13,500 nt of DNA, from positions 1 to 13,500 of the forward strand of contig NZ_CABUOL010000035.1 in NCBI RefSeq assembly GCF_902493215.1, read 5' to 3'. Below, one piece after another: positions 6,088-13,500 of the stretch (its first letter is position 1; the number at the start of each line of letters is the position of its first letter). The notes beneath the pieces were generated by a model. That model did no database searches and was not told the DNA's origin. It saw nothing but the letters and a program-made list of their open reading frames with translations. A program made the position numbers and the translations under genes. Origin of the DNA: an uncultured Mediterranea sp. GTDB taxonomy: Bacteria; Bacteroidota; Bacteroidia; Bacteroidales; Bacteroidaceae.

Positions 6088-9000
6088 TCAATCGGCAATT
6101 ACCGAGAACTCGGCACCACCGGCAAAGTCGGCTCCATTCTGCGAGCTCAAGCCCGTAAAACGGATATAGCGGGCGCGCACAGGCTTGTCCAGCATCACGC
6201 GCTGTTCCTTCTTGCCCTTACCGAAAGTCCCTTTAGTCACTTCGGTCCAGTTCTTGCCGTCCATGCTTGTATGCAGGCTGTAGTCCTTGATGTTTCCGTT
6301 GTTTCCACCGTCCTGGCGGGGCAGGTAGACAAAGCCCTTGATGGTCTTCACCTCACCGGCATCGAAGTCCACCCAGTGGGGATACTTGGCCACGGTCACG
6401 GAATACATCGTATGCCATGTTGTGCTCGGATTGCCGTCCACCAGATGGGAAGCGGCTCCTTCGCCGGTCTCCTCGCTCGAAGCATAGACCACCGTCATCG
6501 GGATGCTCTCCAGCTTCTCGAACTTCATGCTGACAGATACGGCCTTATTGTCTTTGTAACGGGCTGTCACCACACCACCTTCGCGCAGGTTGAAGGGTTC
6601 GATGTAGAGATATTCCTTCTTCTTGCCGTCCAGCGTATAGACAATCTCCGCATCCTTTTTCTGCGACGAGATGGTTACTTCACCGTTGCGGCTGCGCGAG
6701 ATGGACAGCGGCATTTCGCCTGATACCGACACGCGGGCCGTCTCGGTAAAGTCAGCCTGACGCACGGGGCGGATGATGAAGCTCATGTTGTGGTCGCCGG
6801 CCTTCATACGGTCGGGTTCCAGCGGGCCGCCCTGACCACAGCTGTTACCACCCAAGCCGGTCACACCCAAGTCGATGTGCAGGTGAGTACCCGTAGACTT
6901 GGGCAATTGGTATGGGTGCGGGGCCAGCGTCATTTCCAAAGCCGACCAGGGCAGAGCGGAAGCCGACATGCGGGTACCAGCCACAAACTCCACACCATCG
7001 CCCTTGGCATCGGTCAGAGCACACCAGCGGACATCCTCGCGGTTACCCATGCTCTGCGGTTTGGGGAAGTTTACAAAGAGGTCTTTCACCAGACTCTGAT
7101 GCTGCTCGATGAACGAACCCGTCAGACGGTCATTATAGTTGTTCCACGGACCACGGCCGTACCACGTGTACTGCTGGAGTTCGGCAGGAAGTTCCATCAC
7201 ATAACCCAGACGGGCCAGCACCAGCGACGGGTCGTTCGACGTAATGCTCGACTGGAGTTCTACCGAACCGTCGGGATAGACGGTCCATATCTGGTTGGTG
7301 ACGAACTTGAAGTCGTTCGGACCGAAGGGACGGTCAGTCAGTTCCTTTATGGAGTTACGGCCGGAGTTACCTCCCTCAAGTACAGCTGCGTTCGGCGCCT
7401 GTGACTCGACGGTGTACATCAGCTGAACCGTATTGTCACCCTTCTGCTTGGCGTTGACCCACGCATAGTTCAGGACTTTGTGTTTCAGGTTGTGCAAGCC
7501 TTTCTCGAACCATTGTCCGCGTGCCCAGTTGTCGTTGTCCACCGGTGCGCGGAGAGCGTCAAGTTTCGGACCCTTGCCGTCGAGGATGACCTTGCGGCCG
7601 TTGTATTCCATACTATAGATGGTACCTTCGCGGTTGTCAAACTTCAACGTGAAGCCGTTGCCCGATACGGTAGTGAAGTCTTCGGCTTCCTCTACCGACG
7701 GACGCTCCATCGAAGCCGTCACAGCGGCCAAAGCAGGCTTCTCGCCGGCAGCCTTCACGGGCAGCTGTTCTTCCATCTGTACGAAACCCTTCTTGGCCCA
7801 AGGCATATCCTGAGCCAGCAGGAACTGCACCTTCACGAAGTACTCGCTTTCGGGAGCCAGCTTGCTGTAGTCGTAAGGCAGGGTGTAGGCCACCTTCTCA
7901 CGCGGGCCGAGGATGCTGCGCGGGCCCTTGAAGGCAGTGCTTTCCTCAATCTTCTTTCCATCCTTCCACAACGACCATACCATATAGACATCGGTCAGCG
8001 GCTCGAAGTAACGCTTGTTGAAGACTTCAATCTGTCCCTTCGTCATGTCCACCGCCTTGACGCCTACGTTCTGATAAACCTTCTTCACTTCGTAGTACTG
8101 AGGTTTGGGCTGATGGCCAGGGAAGAGGATACCGTTCATACAGAACATACCGCTATTGGGCTTGTCGCCGAAGTCGCCTCCGTAGGCCAGGTAGCGGTCG
8201 CCCGTCTTCGGGTCGTAGTTGTAGAGCGCTTGGTCCACCCAGTCCCAGATAGCGGCTCCGCAGAAGAAGTTGGTCGACTCGATGGCTTCCCAGTAGTCGA
8301 TGAGATTGCCCACGGCGTTACCCATCGAGTGGGCGTATTCGGATACGTGGAAGGGGTACTTGATGTCGTACTTGCCTGTCACGGCACCACGCATCCACGC
8401 GATGGACGGATACTGGTTGGAACCCATATCCACAATTTTGTTGTTGCGTTCGTACTGAACGGGGCGCGAGGGATCGAACTGATGGAGGGCGTTGTAGGCT
8501 GTCACAAAGTTCTTGCCCGGTCCAGCCTCATTGCCCAGCGACCAGATGACCACCGACGGATGGTTGACGTGTGCATGTGCCAGCTCCATGACGCGGGCCA
8601 CGTGGGCAGCCTCAAACTCAGGCACGTGCGACAGGGATGCTTCACCATAATAATATTCGTGACTTTCGATGTTGGCCTCATCCTCCAGATAGATGCCATA
8701 CTTGTCGCAGAGGTAGTACCAGTGCGGATCGTTGGAGTAGTGCGAGTTGCGCACATGATTGATGTTGCCACGCTTCATCAGCATGATTTCCTCTTCCATC
8801 TGCTTCACCGTGATGGCGTTGCCTGTAGCCGGATTGATTTCCTGACGGTTCACACCTTTCAGCTTCACCGTCTTGCCGTTCACGTAGTAGTAGCGTCCGG
8901 CCAGTCCGAACTCGTCTTCGCTGGCAGGCGTATCCTTGATTTCGACCTTGCAGAAGCCCAAGGCAGTGGAGAATGTCTCTACGACACGGCCTTTCTTGTC

Positions 9001-10128
9001 CTTCAGCTGGCCCACCAGTACATAACGATAGGGAGCTTCGGCCGACCACTTGCGCGGACTGGGTACGGCTATCTCTGTCTTCGAACAGAGTTTGCCACCC
9101 TTCTCCATTTCGTCCAATTTATACGTGCCGCCTACTCCTTCCACCAGCTCATTGTCATCCGAATAAAGCTTGTTGGCATAGAGCGAATAGGTCAGTGTAT
9201 ATCCTTTTACCTTCTTCTTGCTCAGATTGCGGAGGTCGGCCTCAACGCGAAGGGTACCGTCTTCATAGTTGGCATCCAAGTCGGGGAAAACGCGGAAGTC
9301 GCGCACCTGTACCTGCGACGTCGATGTCAGCGAAACGGTACGAAAGATACCCGGCAGGCGGAACATATCCTGCGCCTCAAGGAAGGAGCCATCCGAATTA
9401 CGATAGACCTCAACAGCCACCATGTTGTCGCCCTTCTCGTTCAGATAAGGCGTGATATCGAACGAAGCCGTATTGCGCGAGTTCTTCGAGAACCCCACGT
9501 AATGCCCGTTGATCCAAAGGTAGAAGAAAGAAGAAACACCGTCGAAGTTGATGTACACCTCGCGTCCTTCCCAACCGGCAGGGATGGTGAACGAACGGCG
9601 GTAGGAACCTACCTCGTTGCGGTGCTTGTAGGTCACCCAGTCGGTAGGCGGCGTACGCATCACGCCTCCCTTCCAGTCGTCCACGGCCACCTTATGCTGG
9701 AAGATGACCGGCTGGTTGGCATAGATGGGCACTCCGTACTTCAGACTGCCATCCTTCTGGATACCCACCACATTCCATTGCATCGGCACGGTCACATCGT
9801 CCCATCCCGTTACATCAAACTCGGGTTTATAAAAATCGGTCGGACGTTCCTCTGGGTTACCCACCCAATGGAACTTCCAGTCACCATTCAACGACTGATA
9901 ATAACTGCTGTGCTCGGGCAGGACGCGCCGTGCACTTTCCACATCGGCAAATGTAAAGAACCACGCCCGCGGCTGTTCCTTGTTCAGCGCCAGCTCCTCG
10001 GGAGCTTCCCACTCCTTGCCTGTCGGTGCCTCGGCCTGACCGTAGGCGAACCCCTTCAGCCCGGCCTCCTGAGCGACACTGCCCAACGTCCCCAACAAGA
10101 GAAAGATAGATACTAAGATTTTTTTCAT
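6088..10128 (-). CDS. GH2 beta-galactosidase (LacZ-like) with C-terminal F5/8-type domain
   Basis: A retaining glycoside hydrolase of 1346 residues predicted to remove terminal beta-galactose in the periplasm or at the cell surface. The signal peptide ends near SVA|Q (residue 19). It has the LacZ order: sugar-binding-like jelly roll (about 50-270, including DMFRLPGIFR at 254-263), Ig-like domain (273-393), TIM barrel (395-685), a further beta domain (695-800) and a beta-galactosidase small-chain-like domain (about 820-1120, WYGRGPWNNYNDR). The predicted acid/base is Glu534 (SLGNEAG) and the nucleophile Glu597 (HVSEYAHSMGN). E488 and H490 (DEANIESH) match the LacZ magnesium ligands. Two extra modules follow: a chitobiase-C-terminal-like segment (about 1130-1200) and an F5/8C (CBM32-like) domain (about 1210-1345), which may anchor it to glycan. 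The LacZ motif GVNRHE reads GVNRQE here (Gln429). Preference for another beta-linked sugar is possible. It has its own promoter and terminator. Confidence 0.95.
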   Translation of the reverse strand: MKKILVSIFLLLGTLGSVAQEAGLKGFAYGQAEAPTGKEWEAPEELALNKEQPRAWFFTFADVESARRVLPEHSSYYQSLNGDWKFHWVGNPEERPTDFYKPEFDVTGWDDVTVPMQWNVVGIQKDGSLKYGVPIYANQPVIFQHKVAVDDWKGGVMRTPPTDWVTYKHRNEVGSYRRSFTIPAGWEGREVYINFDGVSSFFYLWINGHYVGFSKNSRNTASFDITPYLNEKGDNMVAVEVYRNSDGSFLEAQDMFRLPGIFRTVSLTSTSQVQVRDFRVFPDLDANYEDGTLRVEADLRNLSKKKVKGYTLTYSLYANKLYSDDNELVEGVGGTYKLDEMEKGGKLCSKTEIAVPSPRKWSAEAPYRYVLVGQLKDKKGRVVETFSTALGFCKVEIKDTPASEDEFGLAGRYYYVNGKTVKLKGVNRQEINPATGNAITVKQMEEEIMLMKRGNINHVRNSHYSNDPHWYYLCDKYGIYLEDEANIESHEYYYGEASLSHVPEFEAAHVARVMELAHAHVNHPSVVIWSLGNEAGPGKNFVTAYNALHQFDPSRPVQYERNNKIVDMGSNQYPSIAWMRGAVTGKYDIKYPFHVSEYAHSMGNAVGNLIDYWEAIESTNFFCGAAIWDWVDQALYNYDPKTGDRYLAYGGDFGDKPNSGMFCMNGILFPGHQPKPQYYEVKKVYQNVGVKAVDMTKGQIEVFNKRYFEPLTDVYMVWSLWKDGKKIEESTAFKGPRSILGPREKVAYTLPYDYSKLAPESEYFVKVQFLLAQDMPWAKKGFVQMEEQLPVKAAGEKPALAAVTASMERPSVEEAEDFTTVSGNGFTLKFDNREGTIYSMEYNGRKVILDGKGPKLDALRAPVDNDNWARGQWFEKGLHNLKHKVLNYAWVNAKQKGDNTVQLMYTVESQAPNAAVLEGGNSGRNSIKELTDRPFGPNDFKFVTNQIWTVYPDGSVELQSSITSNDPSLVLARLGYVMELPAELQQYTWYGRGPWNNYNDRLTGSFIEQHQSLVKDLFVNFPKPQSMGNREDVRWCALTDAKGDGVEFVAGTRMSASALPWSALEMTLAPHPYQLPKSTGTHLHIDLGVTGLGGNSCGQGGPLEPDRMKAGDHNMSFIIRPVRQADFTETARVSVSGEMPLSISRSRNGEVTISSQKKDAEIVYTLDGKKKEYLYIEPFNLREGGVVTARYKDNKAVSVSMKFEKLESIPMTVVYASSEETGEGAASHLVDGNPSTTWHTMYSVTVAKYPHWVDFDAGEVKTIKGFVYLPRQDGGNNGNIKDYSLHTSMDGKNWTEVTKGTFGKGKKEQRVMLDKPVRARYIRFTGLSSQNGADFAGGAEFSVIAD

Positions 10129-10162
10129 AAAAACGATTGATTATATTATAAATTACGGGAAA

Positions 10163-10170
10163 CAAAAGTA
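10163..10170 (-). promoter_or_regulatory. Candidate -7 promoter element of the GH2 gene
   Basis: On the minus strand TACTTTTG (10170-10163) is an exact TAnnTTTG match, 34 bases before the GH2 start codon. It implies a transcription start near 10155 and a leader of under 30 bases. I found no clear TTTG at the usual -33 spacing, so an activator or alternative upstream contact may be needed. Confidence 0.5.
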
Positions 10171-10233
10171 CGACTTTTTTCCATACGAAGCCACCCTACC
10201 CCTCTATAAACCAAACTCTTTTTCACTTTTTTC

Positions 10234-10264
10234 TATGATTTATCCGTTCTTTTTACTACCTTAG
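10234..10264 (+). promoter_or_regulatory. Weak candidate promoter for the second sigma gene
   Basis: TATG (10234-10237) and TACCTTAG (10257-10264), separated by 19 bases, each match the Bacteroides -33/-7 boxes with one mismatch. This would give a leader of about 35 bases to the ATG at 10307. The match is weak, and the AT-rich sequence makes chance hits likely. The rest of the 178-base divergent gap shows no repeat or hairpin that I can support. Confidence 0.25.
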
Positions 10265-10306
10265 CCGACAATTTTATAAAATGTAAGGTTCTGATACGGA
10301 AGAAAC

Positions 10307-10843
10307 ATGAAACAAAAGGAAGGAAACATATCTGCTACGGAAAACAACTTTCTGGAAGTATTGGAACGTTCGTACAAAGCCCATTACAACCTGCTCTACA
10401 ACTACGGCCTGAAGTTTGTCAACGATGCCGACCTGATTGAAGACTTCATTCAAGACATCTTCGTCCGCCTCTGTAAGCGGGGTGACCTGCACGACATCGA
10501 CGATTTGAAGATTTACCTCCTCCGCGCCATGCGCAACATGGCCTACGACTATTACGCCGCCCGCCACGACAACCTATCCGTCGACGACATCGAGTTCTCG
10601 CTATCCGACGACGAGGACGCTTTCCGCCGCTTCTTTACCAAAGACGATGAAGAAGTCCGCCAATACCACTCCCTGCAGAAAGCCATCAACAGCCTGCCTC
10701 CCCAGCAGAAGCAGATACTCTACCTCTTCTACATCAAAGACCTATCACACAAGGAAATTGCCGAGATTCTGGACATCACCCCCCAAGCCTCCATGAACTC
10801 GGTATCGAAGGCATTGCGGAGGTTGAGGGAGATGTTACTGTAG
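10307..10843 (+). CDS. ECF sigma-70 factor without an adjacent anti-sigma gene
   Basis: An RNA polymerase ECF sigma factor of 178 residues. Region 2 lies at about residues 20-85 (HYNLLYNYGLKFVNDADLI, EDFIQDIFVRLCKRG, LKIYLLRAMRNMAYDYY). An acidic linker follows (SLSDDEDAFRRFF). Region 4 lies at about 120-177 (SLPPQQKQILYLFYIKDLS, HKEIAEILDITPQASMN, SKALRRLREML). It is clearly related to the first sigma factor in the window but lacks that protein's hydrophobic tail and ends directly after region 4. It lies between two minus-strand glycosidase genes: divergent from GH2 across a 178-base gap and convergent with GH35. No FecR gene is adjacent. It could share the FecR at 3916, answer to a partner elsewhere or be a remnant of a second locus. 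Its target genes are unknown. Confidence 0.94.
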   Translation: MKQKEGNISATENNFLEVLERSYKAHYNLLYNYGLKFVNDADLIEDFIQDIFVRLCKRGDLHDIDDLKIYLLRAMRNMAYDYYAARHDNLSVDDIEFSLSDDEDAFRRFFTKDDEEVRQYHSLQKAINSLPPQQKQILYLFYIKDLSHKEIAEILDITPQASMNSVSKALRRLREMLL

Positions 10844-10855
10844 TTTAAAAGAAGA

Positions 10856-10890
10856 AAAGCATCGTTTTAAACGAGTTAAAGCGATGCTTT
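10856..10890. terminator. Hairpin terminator between the second sigma gene and GH35
   Basis: Bases 10856-10870 pair with 10876-10890 (15 bp including one G-T pair; outer arms AAAGCATCG and CGATGCTTT) around the loop ACGAG. On the minus strand it is followed by CTTCTTTTAAAC, making it a good terminator for GH35, which ends at 10914. On the plus strand the T-run is only TTT, so termination of the sigma message, whose stop is just before the stem, would be weaker. Confidence 0.75.
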
Positions 10891-10913
10891 CCTGCAGATA
10901 TCTCATGAAACCA

Positions 10914-13409
10914 TTACCTGATTTCCGCCATTTCCGGATATGGAAGAATCTCAAGTGCATTCAGTAAAGCGCCATTGGCTGTCTGCCTCAACCCTAACAC
11001 CAATACATTCTTCTTTCCTCCAAAGTTCAACCAGCACTCGGGCAAAAAATATTCACGTTGTGGTCCTGCTTCCCAATGACGACCTATATTGTGTCCATTA
11101 AGCCACATATAGCCGTTGCCAGATGCATTAATACGAGCCAACCAAGGAATCCAAACTCCTTTCTTCTGTTCAGGAAGTTCGAACTCTATACGATACCAGG
11201 TAAACAATCCGTCTGCAACAGACTTAGGCTGAATGCCATTACCTTTTCGAGGAACTTTACATTGCACATCCAAGTTTACGGTTTCCCAATCTTTCGGCGC
11301 AAAGCCCGGGAGATTCCATCCTTTACTTATACCAGCGACATCGGCAGAGAAATCCCATTCCAAAGGATGTGTCAAAGCTGTTTCAGTAACAGACAAACCA
11401 GCTTCCCGTATACCGGCCAATTCTTCCATTGGGAAATAGCCATGGGCATGCCCCAGATTTTCATATACCACAACAATCTCATTTTCACCTACACAGAGGG
11501 TGCCGGAGACATCAAAACGATTGTCATATTCATCTGGACGAATCTGCTGGAAACAATCACGAGTAGTCCAAGATTGTGCATCTGCATGATCAGGGAAAAG
11601 GCGTTTGACATTCTTCCCATTAACTTGCACCGAGACAATATCTCTGGTATACATATTAAATAACAAGAAACGCTCCTTTGCAACCTGATTGGCATCCAAC
11701 GTCACCTTAGCACGATACAAACTATAACGAAAATCGTTCACGCCCAGGTCCGATAAGGAAACCAAACGATGTAAATGCATCCAATCTGCATTTCCGACAC
11801 AATCTTCTTTTTTCTTTACGGATGCTATACGAATGGAAGCGGGTACTTTTGAAGGCCGTTTGGGTTGAGCTGCCTTATGAGGCCACCACTCACCCTGACT
11901 CGGACGTTTACCTGAAGGGATAACCAAAACCTTTGTATCCAACGCATTCAGTTCATAAGTCACTTCGACAGGTTCAAGAGCCAAAGTTCCATTCTCTCCA
12001 TCATCATGCACATCTATCAGTACTTTTTCTCCATGCTGATTAATATTGTACATCGGTTTCGAGGGACGCTTCATTTTTCCCGGCAAAAGACGTACTGTTC
12101 CTTTAATTGACTTTTGAGGATCGGTATTATGCAGAAACACAAAACGTGTACCATCAATTCCAACACGAATACCACCAAACAATGATTCCGGAGCTCCTTC
12201 AAGCGTACATGGACCACCTTCGGAACGAATCAAAGAGTGTTCAAACGTATGAATAAACTCACCGATGGCCTGAGCTTCAAAATATTTTGGACCACGTGCA
12301 CCATTTTCCCTGATCGCCGCATTATAATCATAACTGGTCGTCATACCTCTTGCGCCCCAACCGGCAAAATGAGTACCACCAAAAAACATATAATAATTTA
12401 TTCCTGTAGCCCCTCCCAACAAAGACATCAAACCAACGGCCTTGAAATGGCGCGCATCCGAATAATGATCCTCACTTAAACCACCTGTTACCAATGAAAA
12501 CCACCCACCTTGAAGTTCAGTCACAAATCCAGGAGCATCAGGCTGCGCCTTTTTAAGTTCAGCCATACGGTAGGCACAATCTGGAGCTGACGAAAGACCT
12601 ACATAGTAATTATCACTATCAAAGACCTGTGACAGTTCCTCATCCTTACTACTTCGGCATTCATTGGTCAAACACGTAAATATAGGAACATCCCATCCAC
12701 TGTCACGAACAGATTTATACAATGCTTTCAAAAGCTTTTCTTTCCCATAACATCCGTGATGGTTATACTCATTCTCTATCTGAATAAGGATAATACCTTT
12801 CTCTCCCACAGATTTACGGGTCAACTGCTCATCTGCCAACGCTTTGCATACAGCATCAAACCAATGTTTGCACCAACGGATGTGTTGTTCATCTGCACTT
12901 CTCAACCAAAACTCCTTGTAACTTGACGGACGAAATTTTGCCAGCCAACGAGGATACCCCCCACCCGAATATTCAGCACAAATAAATGGTCCAGGACGGA
13001 CAATGGTATACAAACCAAACTCATCTTGAGCCATCTTCAACCAACGTTTAAGATCTGCGAAATCAAAATGGCTATTATCTTCAGGACTTGCCGGCATAGT
13101 ACGTTCATGCCAATTCCAAGGAACATACGTCTCAACCGTATTAAAACCAGCAGCTTTAATGTCACGGAAACGATCGCGCCACAACTCCTCCGGGCAGCGG
13201 AAATAATGAAAAGCCGCACTATAGACAAACATATCTTTACCATCAATCGTCATACACGAGCCATCGTAACGGATTCGGTCTGGATTAAGAAACTTCTTTT
13301 GAGAAGAATTTTCCAAAAGAGATTCAGTTGTTTTACCTTCCTGTGCAAAAAGTATACAAGAATTCAATAAACATCCCAACAATAACCATACAATAAATAA
13401 ACGTCTCAT
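10914..13409 (-). CDS. GH35 family exported beta-galactosidase
   Basis: A retaining glycoside hydrolase of 831 residues that would release terminal beta-galactose. The N-terminus is an export signal. It could be cleaved after FA|Q (residue 22), or Cys18 in LLNSC may be a lipid anchor, though Asn at -2 is atypical. The TIM barrel starts with FVYSAAFHYFRCPEELWRDR (61-80) and TVETYVPWNWHE (91-102), then VRPGPFICAEYSGGGYPRWL (137-156). The predicted acid/base is Glu214 (IENEYN) and the nucleophile Glu298 (VTELQGGWF). The barrel ends with NYYMFFGGTHFAGWG (338-352). The C-terminal half is beta-rich and includes a galactose-binding-like domain at about 735-825 (YMWLNGHNIGRHWEAGPQ). GH35 also contains exo-beta-glucosaminidases, so the sugar is not certain. 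It is AT-rich like susC and unlike the GH2 gene next door. Whether it belongs to the same regulon as susC is inferred from proximity. Confidence 0.94.
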   Translation of the reverse strand: MRRLFIVWLLLGCLLNSCILFAQEGKTTESLLENSSQKKFLNPDRIRYDGSCMTIDGKDMFVYSAAFHYFRCPEELWRDRFRDIKAAGFNTVETYVPWNWHERTMPASPEDNSHFDFADLKRWLKMAQDEFGLYTIVRPGPFICAEYSGGGYPRWLAKFRPSSYKEFWLRSADEQHIRWCKHWFDAVCKALADEQLTRKSVGEKGIILIQIENEYNHHGCYGKEKLLKALYKSVRDSGWDVPIFTCLTNECRSSKDEELSQVFDSDNYYVGLSSAPDCAYRMAELKKAQPDAPGFVTELQGGWFSLVTGGLSEDHYSDARHFKAVGLMSLLGGATGINYYMFFGGTHFAGWGARGMTTSYDYNAAIRENGARGPKYFEAQAIGEFIHTFEHSLIRSEGGPCTLEGAPESLFGGIRVGIDGTRFVFLHNTDPQKSIKGTVRLLPGKMKRPSKPMYNINQHGEKVLIDVHDDGENGTLALEPVEVTYELNALDTKVLVIPSGKRPSQGEWWPHKAAQPKRPSKVPASIRIASVKKKEDCVGNADWMHLHRLVSLSDLGVNDFRYSLYRAKVTLDANQVAKERFLLFNMYTRDIVSVQVNGKNVKRLFPDHADAQSWTTRDCFQQIRPDEYDNRFDVSGTLCVGENEIVVVYENLGHAHGYFPMEELAGIREAGLSVTETALTHPLEWDFSADVAGISKGWNLPGFAPKDWETVNLDVQCKVPRKGNGIQPKSVADGLFTWYRIEFELPEQKKGVWIPWLARINASGNGYMWLNGHNIGRHWEAGPQREYFLPECWLNFGGKKNVLVLGLRQTANGALLNALEILPYPEMAEIR

Positions 13410-13440
13410 TTAAATATATCTTATTTTATCGTTAATAATT

Positions 13441-13465
13441 CAATGATAAATCGATAAGTTATCGA
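13441..13465 (-). promoter_or_regulatory. Perfect 15-bp palindrome and weak -7 box upstream of GH35
   Basis: TCGATAAGTTATCGA (13451-13465) is a perfect inverted repeat of two 7-base arms around a single G, the shape of an operator for a dimeric regulator. Immediately downstream on the minus strand, TATCATTG (13448-13441) matches TAnnTTTG at seven of eight bases, 32 bases before the GH35 start codon. No -33 TTTG is seen at the right distance, so the palindrome may mark an activator site. It is AT-rich and could also be chance. From 13466 to 13500 I see nothing else. Confidence 0.35.
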
Positions 13466-13500
13466 ACCTTCCCACCACATACTAAAATTTGTATTCCACA

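Noticed and set aside
7480..10116. Plus-strand open frame of 878 codons opposite the GH2 gene.
   Set aside because: The minus strand carries a complete GH2 enzyme with recognisable catalytic motifs. The antisense product shows no domain or signal I recognise and is explained by the GC-rich codon use of GH2. The shorter plus-strand frame at 6040-6723 is rejected for the same reason.

Overview
The window looks like a Bacteroides (Bacteroidales) chromosome. The signs are a SusC-type TonB-dependent receptor with an N-terminal STN signalling domain, the start of a SusD-like lipoprotein, a FecR-type anti-sigma factor, two Bacteroides-type ECF sigma factors, two exported beta-galactosidase-family enzymes, and several matches to the Bacteroides -7 promoter element TAnnTTTG. 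No rRNA, tRNA, transposase, integrase or CRISPR array is visible. The species cannot be named from the sequence alone.

Layout, left to right. Positions 1-297 (minus) hold a SusD-like gene that stops after 68 codons; the same frame stays open for 26 more codons past the stop. Positions 313-3756 (minus) hold a full-length SusC/RagA receptor. The gap 3757-3915 carries a perfect 12-bp hairpin followed by a T-rich run on the plus strand, downstream of a perfect plus-strand TAnnTTTG box. Together they predict a short antisense RNA over the susC leader. Positions 3916-4989 (minus) hold the FecR anti-sigma factor, and 5163-5795 (plus) a divergent ECF sigma factor. Its 3' flank (5796-6022) contains a cluster of six short palindromes, then a strong bidirectional terminator. 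Positions 6088-10128 (minus) hold a large LacZ-like GH2 enzyme with C-terminal accessory domains. Positions 10307-10843 (plus) hold a second ECF sigma factor with no anti-sigma partner in view. After another terminator hairpin, 10914-13409 (minus) holds a GH35 enzyme, and a perfect 15-bp palindrome lies upstream of it.

Likely joint function: this is a polysaccharide-utilisation-like locus for a beta-galactoside-containing glycan. In the known trans-envelope scheme, substrate uptake by an STN-bearing SusC signals through FecR to free the ECF sigma factor, which then activates susC. The GH2 and GH35 enzymes would remove terminal beta-galactosyl residues after export from the cytoplasm. Direct control of the two hydrolases by either sigma factor is inference. 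The locus appears damaged or rearranged because susD is cut short.

Base composition is uneven. susC and GH35 are visibly AT-rich, while FecR, both sigma genes and GH2 are GC-richer, which suggests the locus was assembled from parts with different histories.
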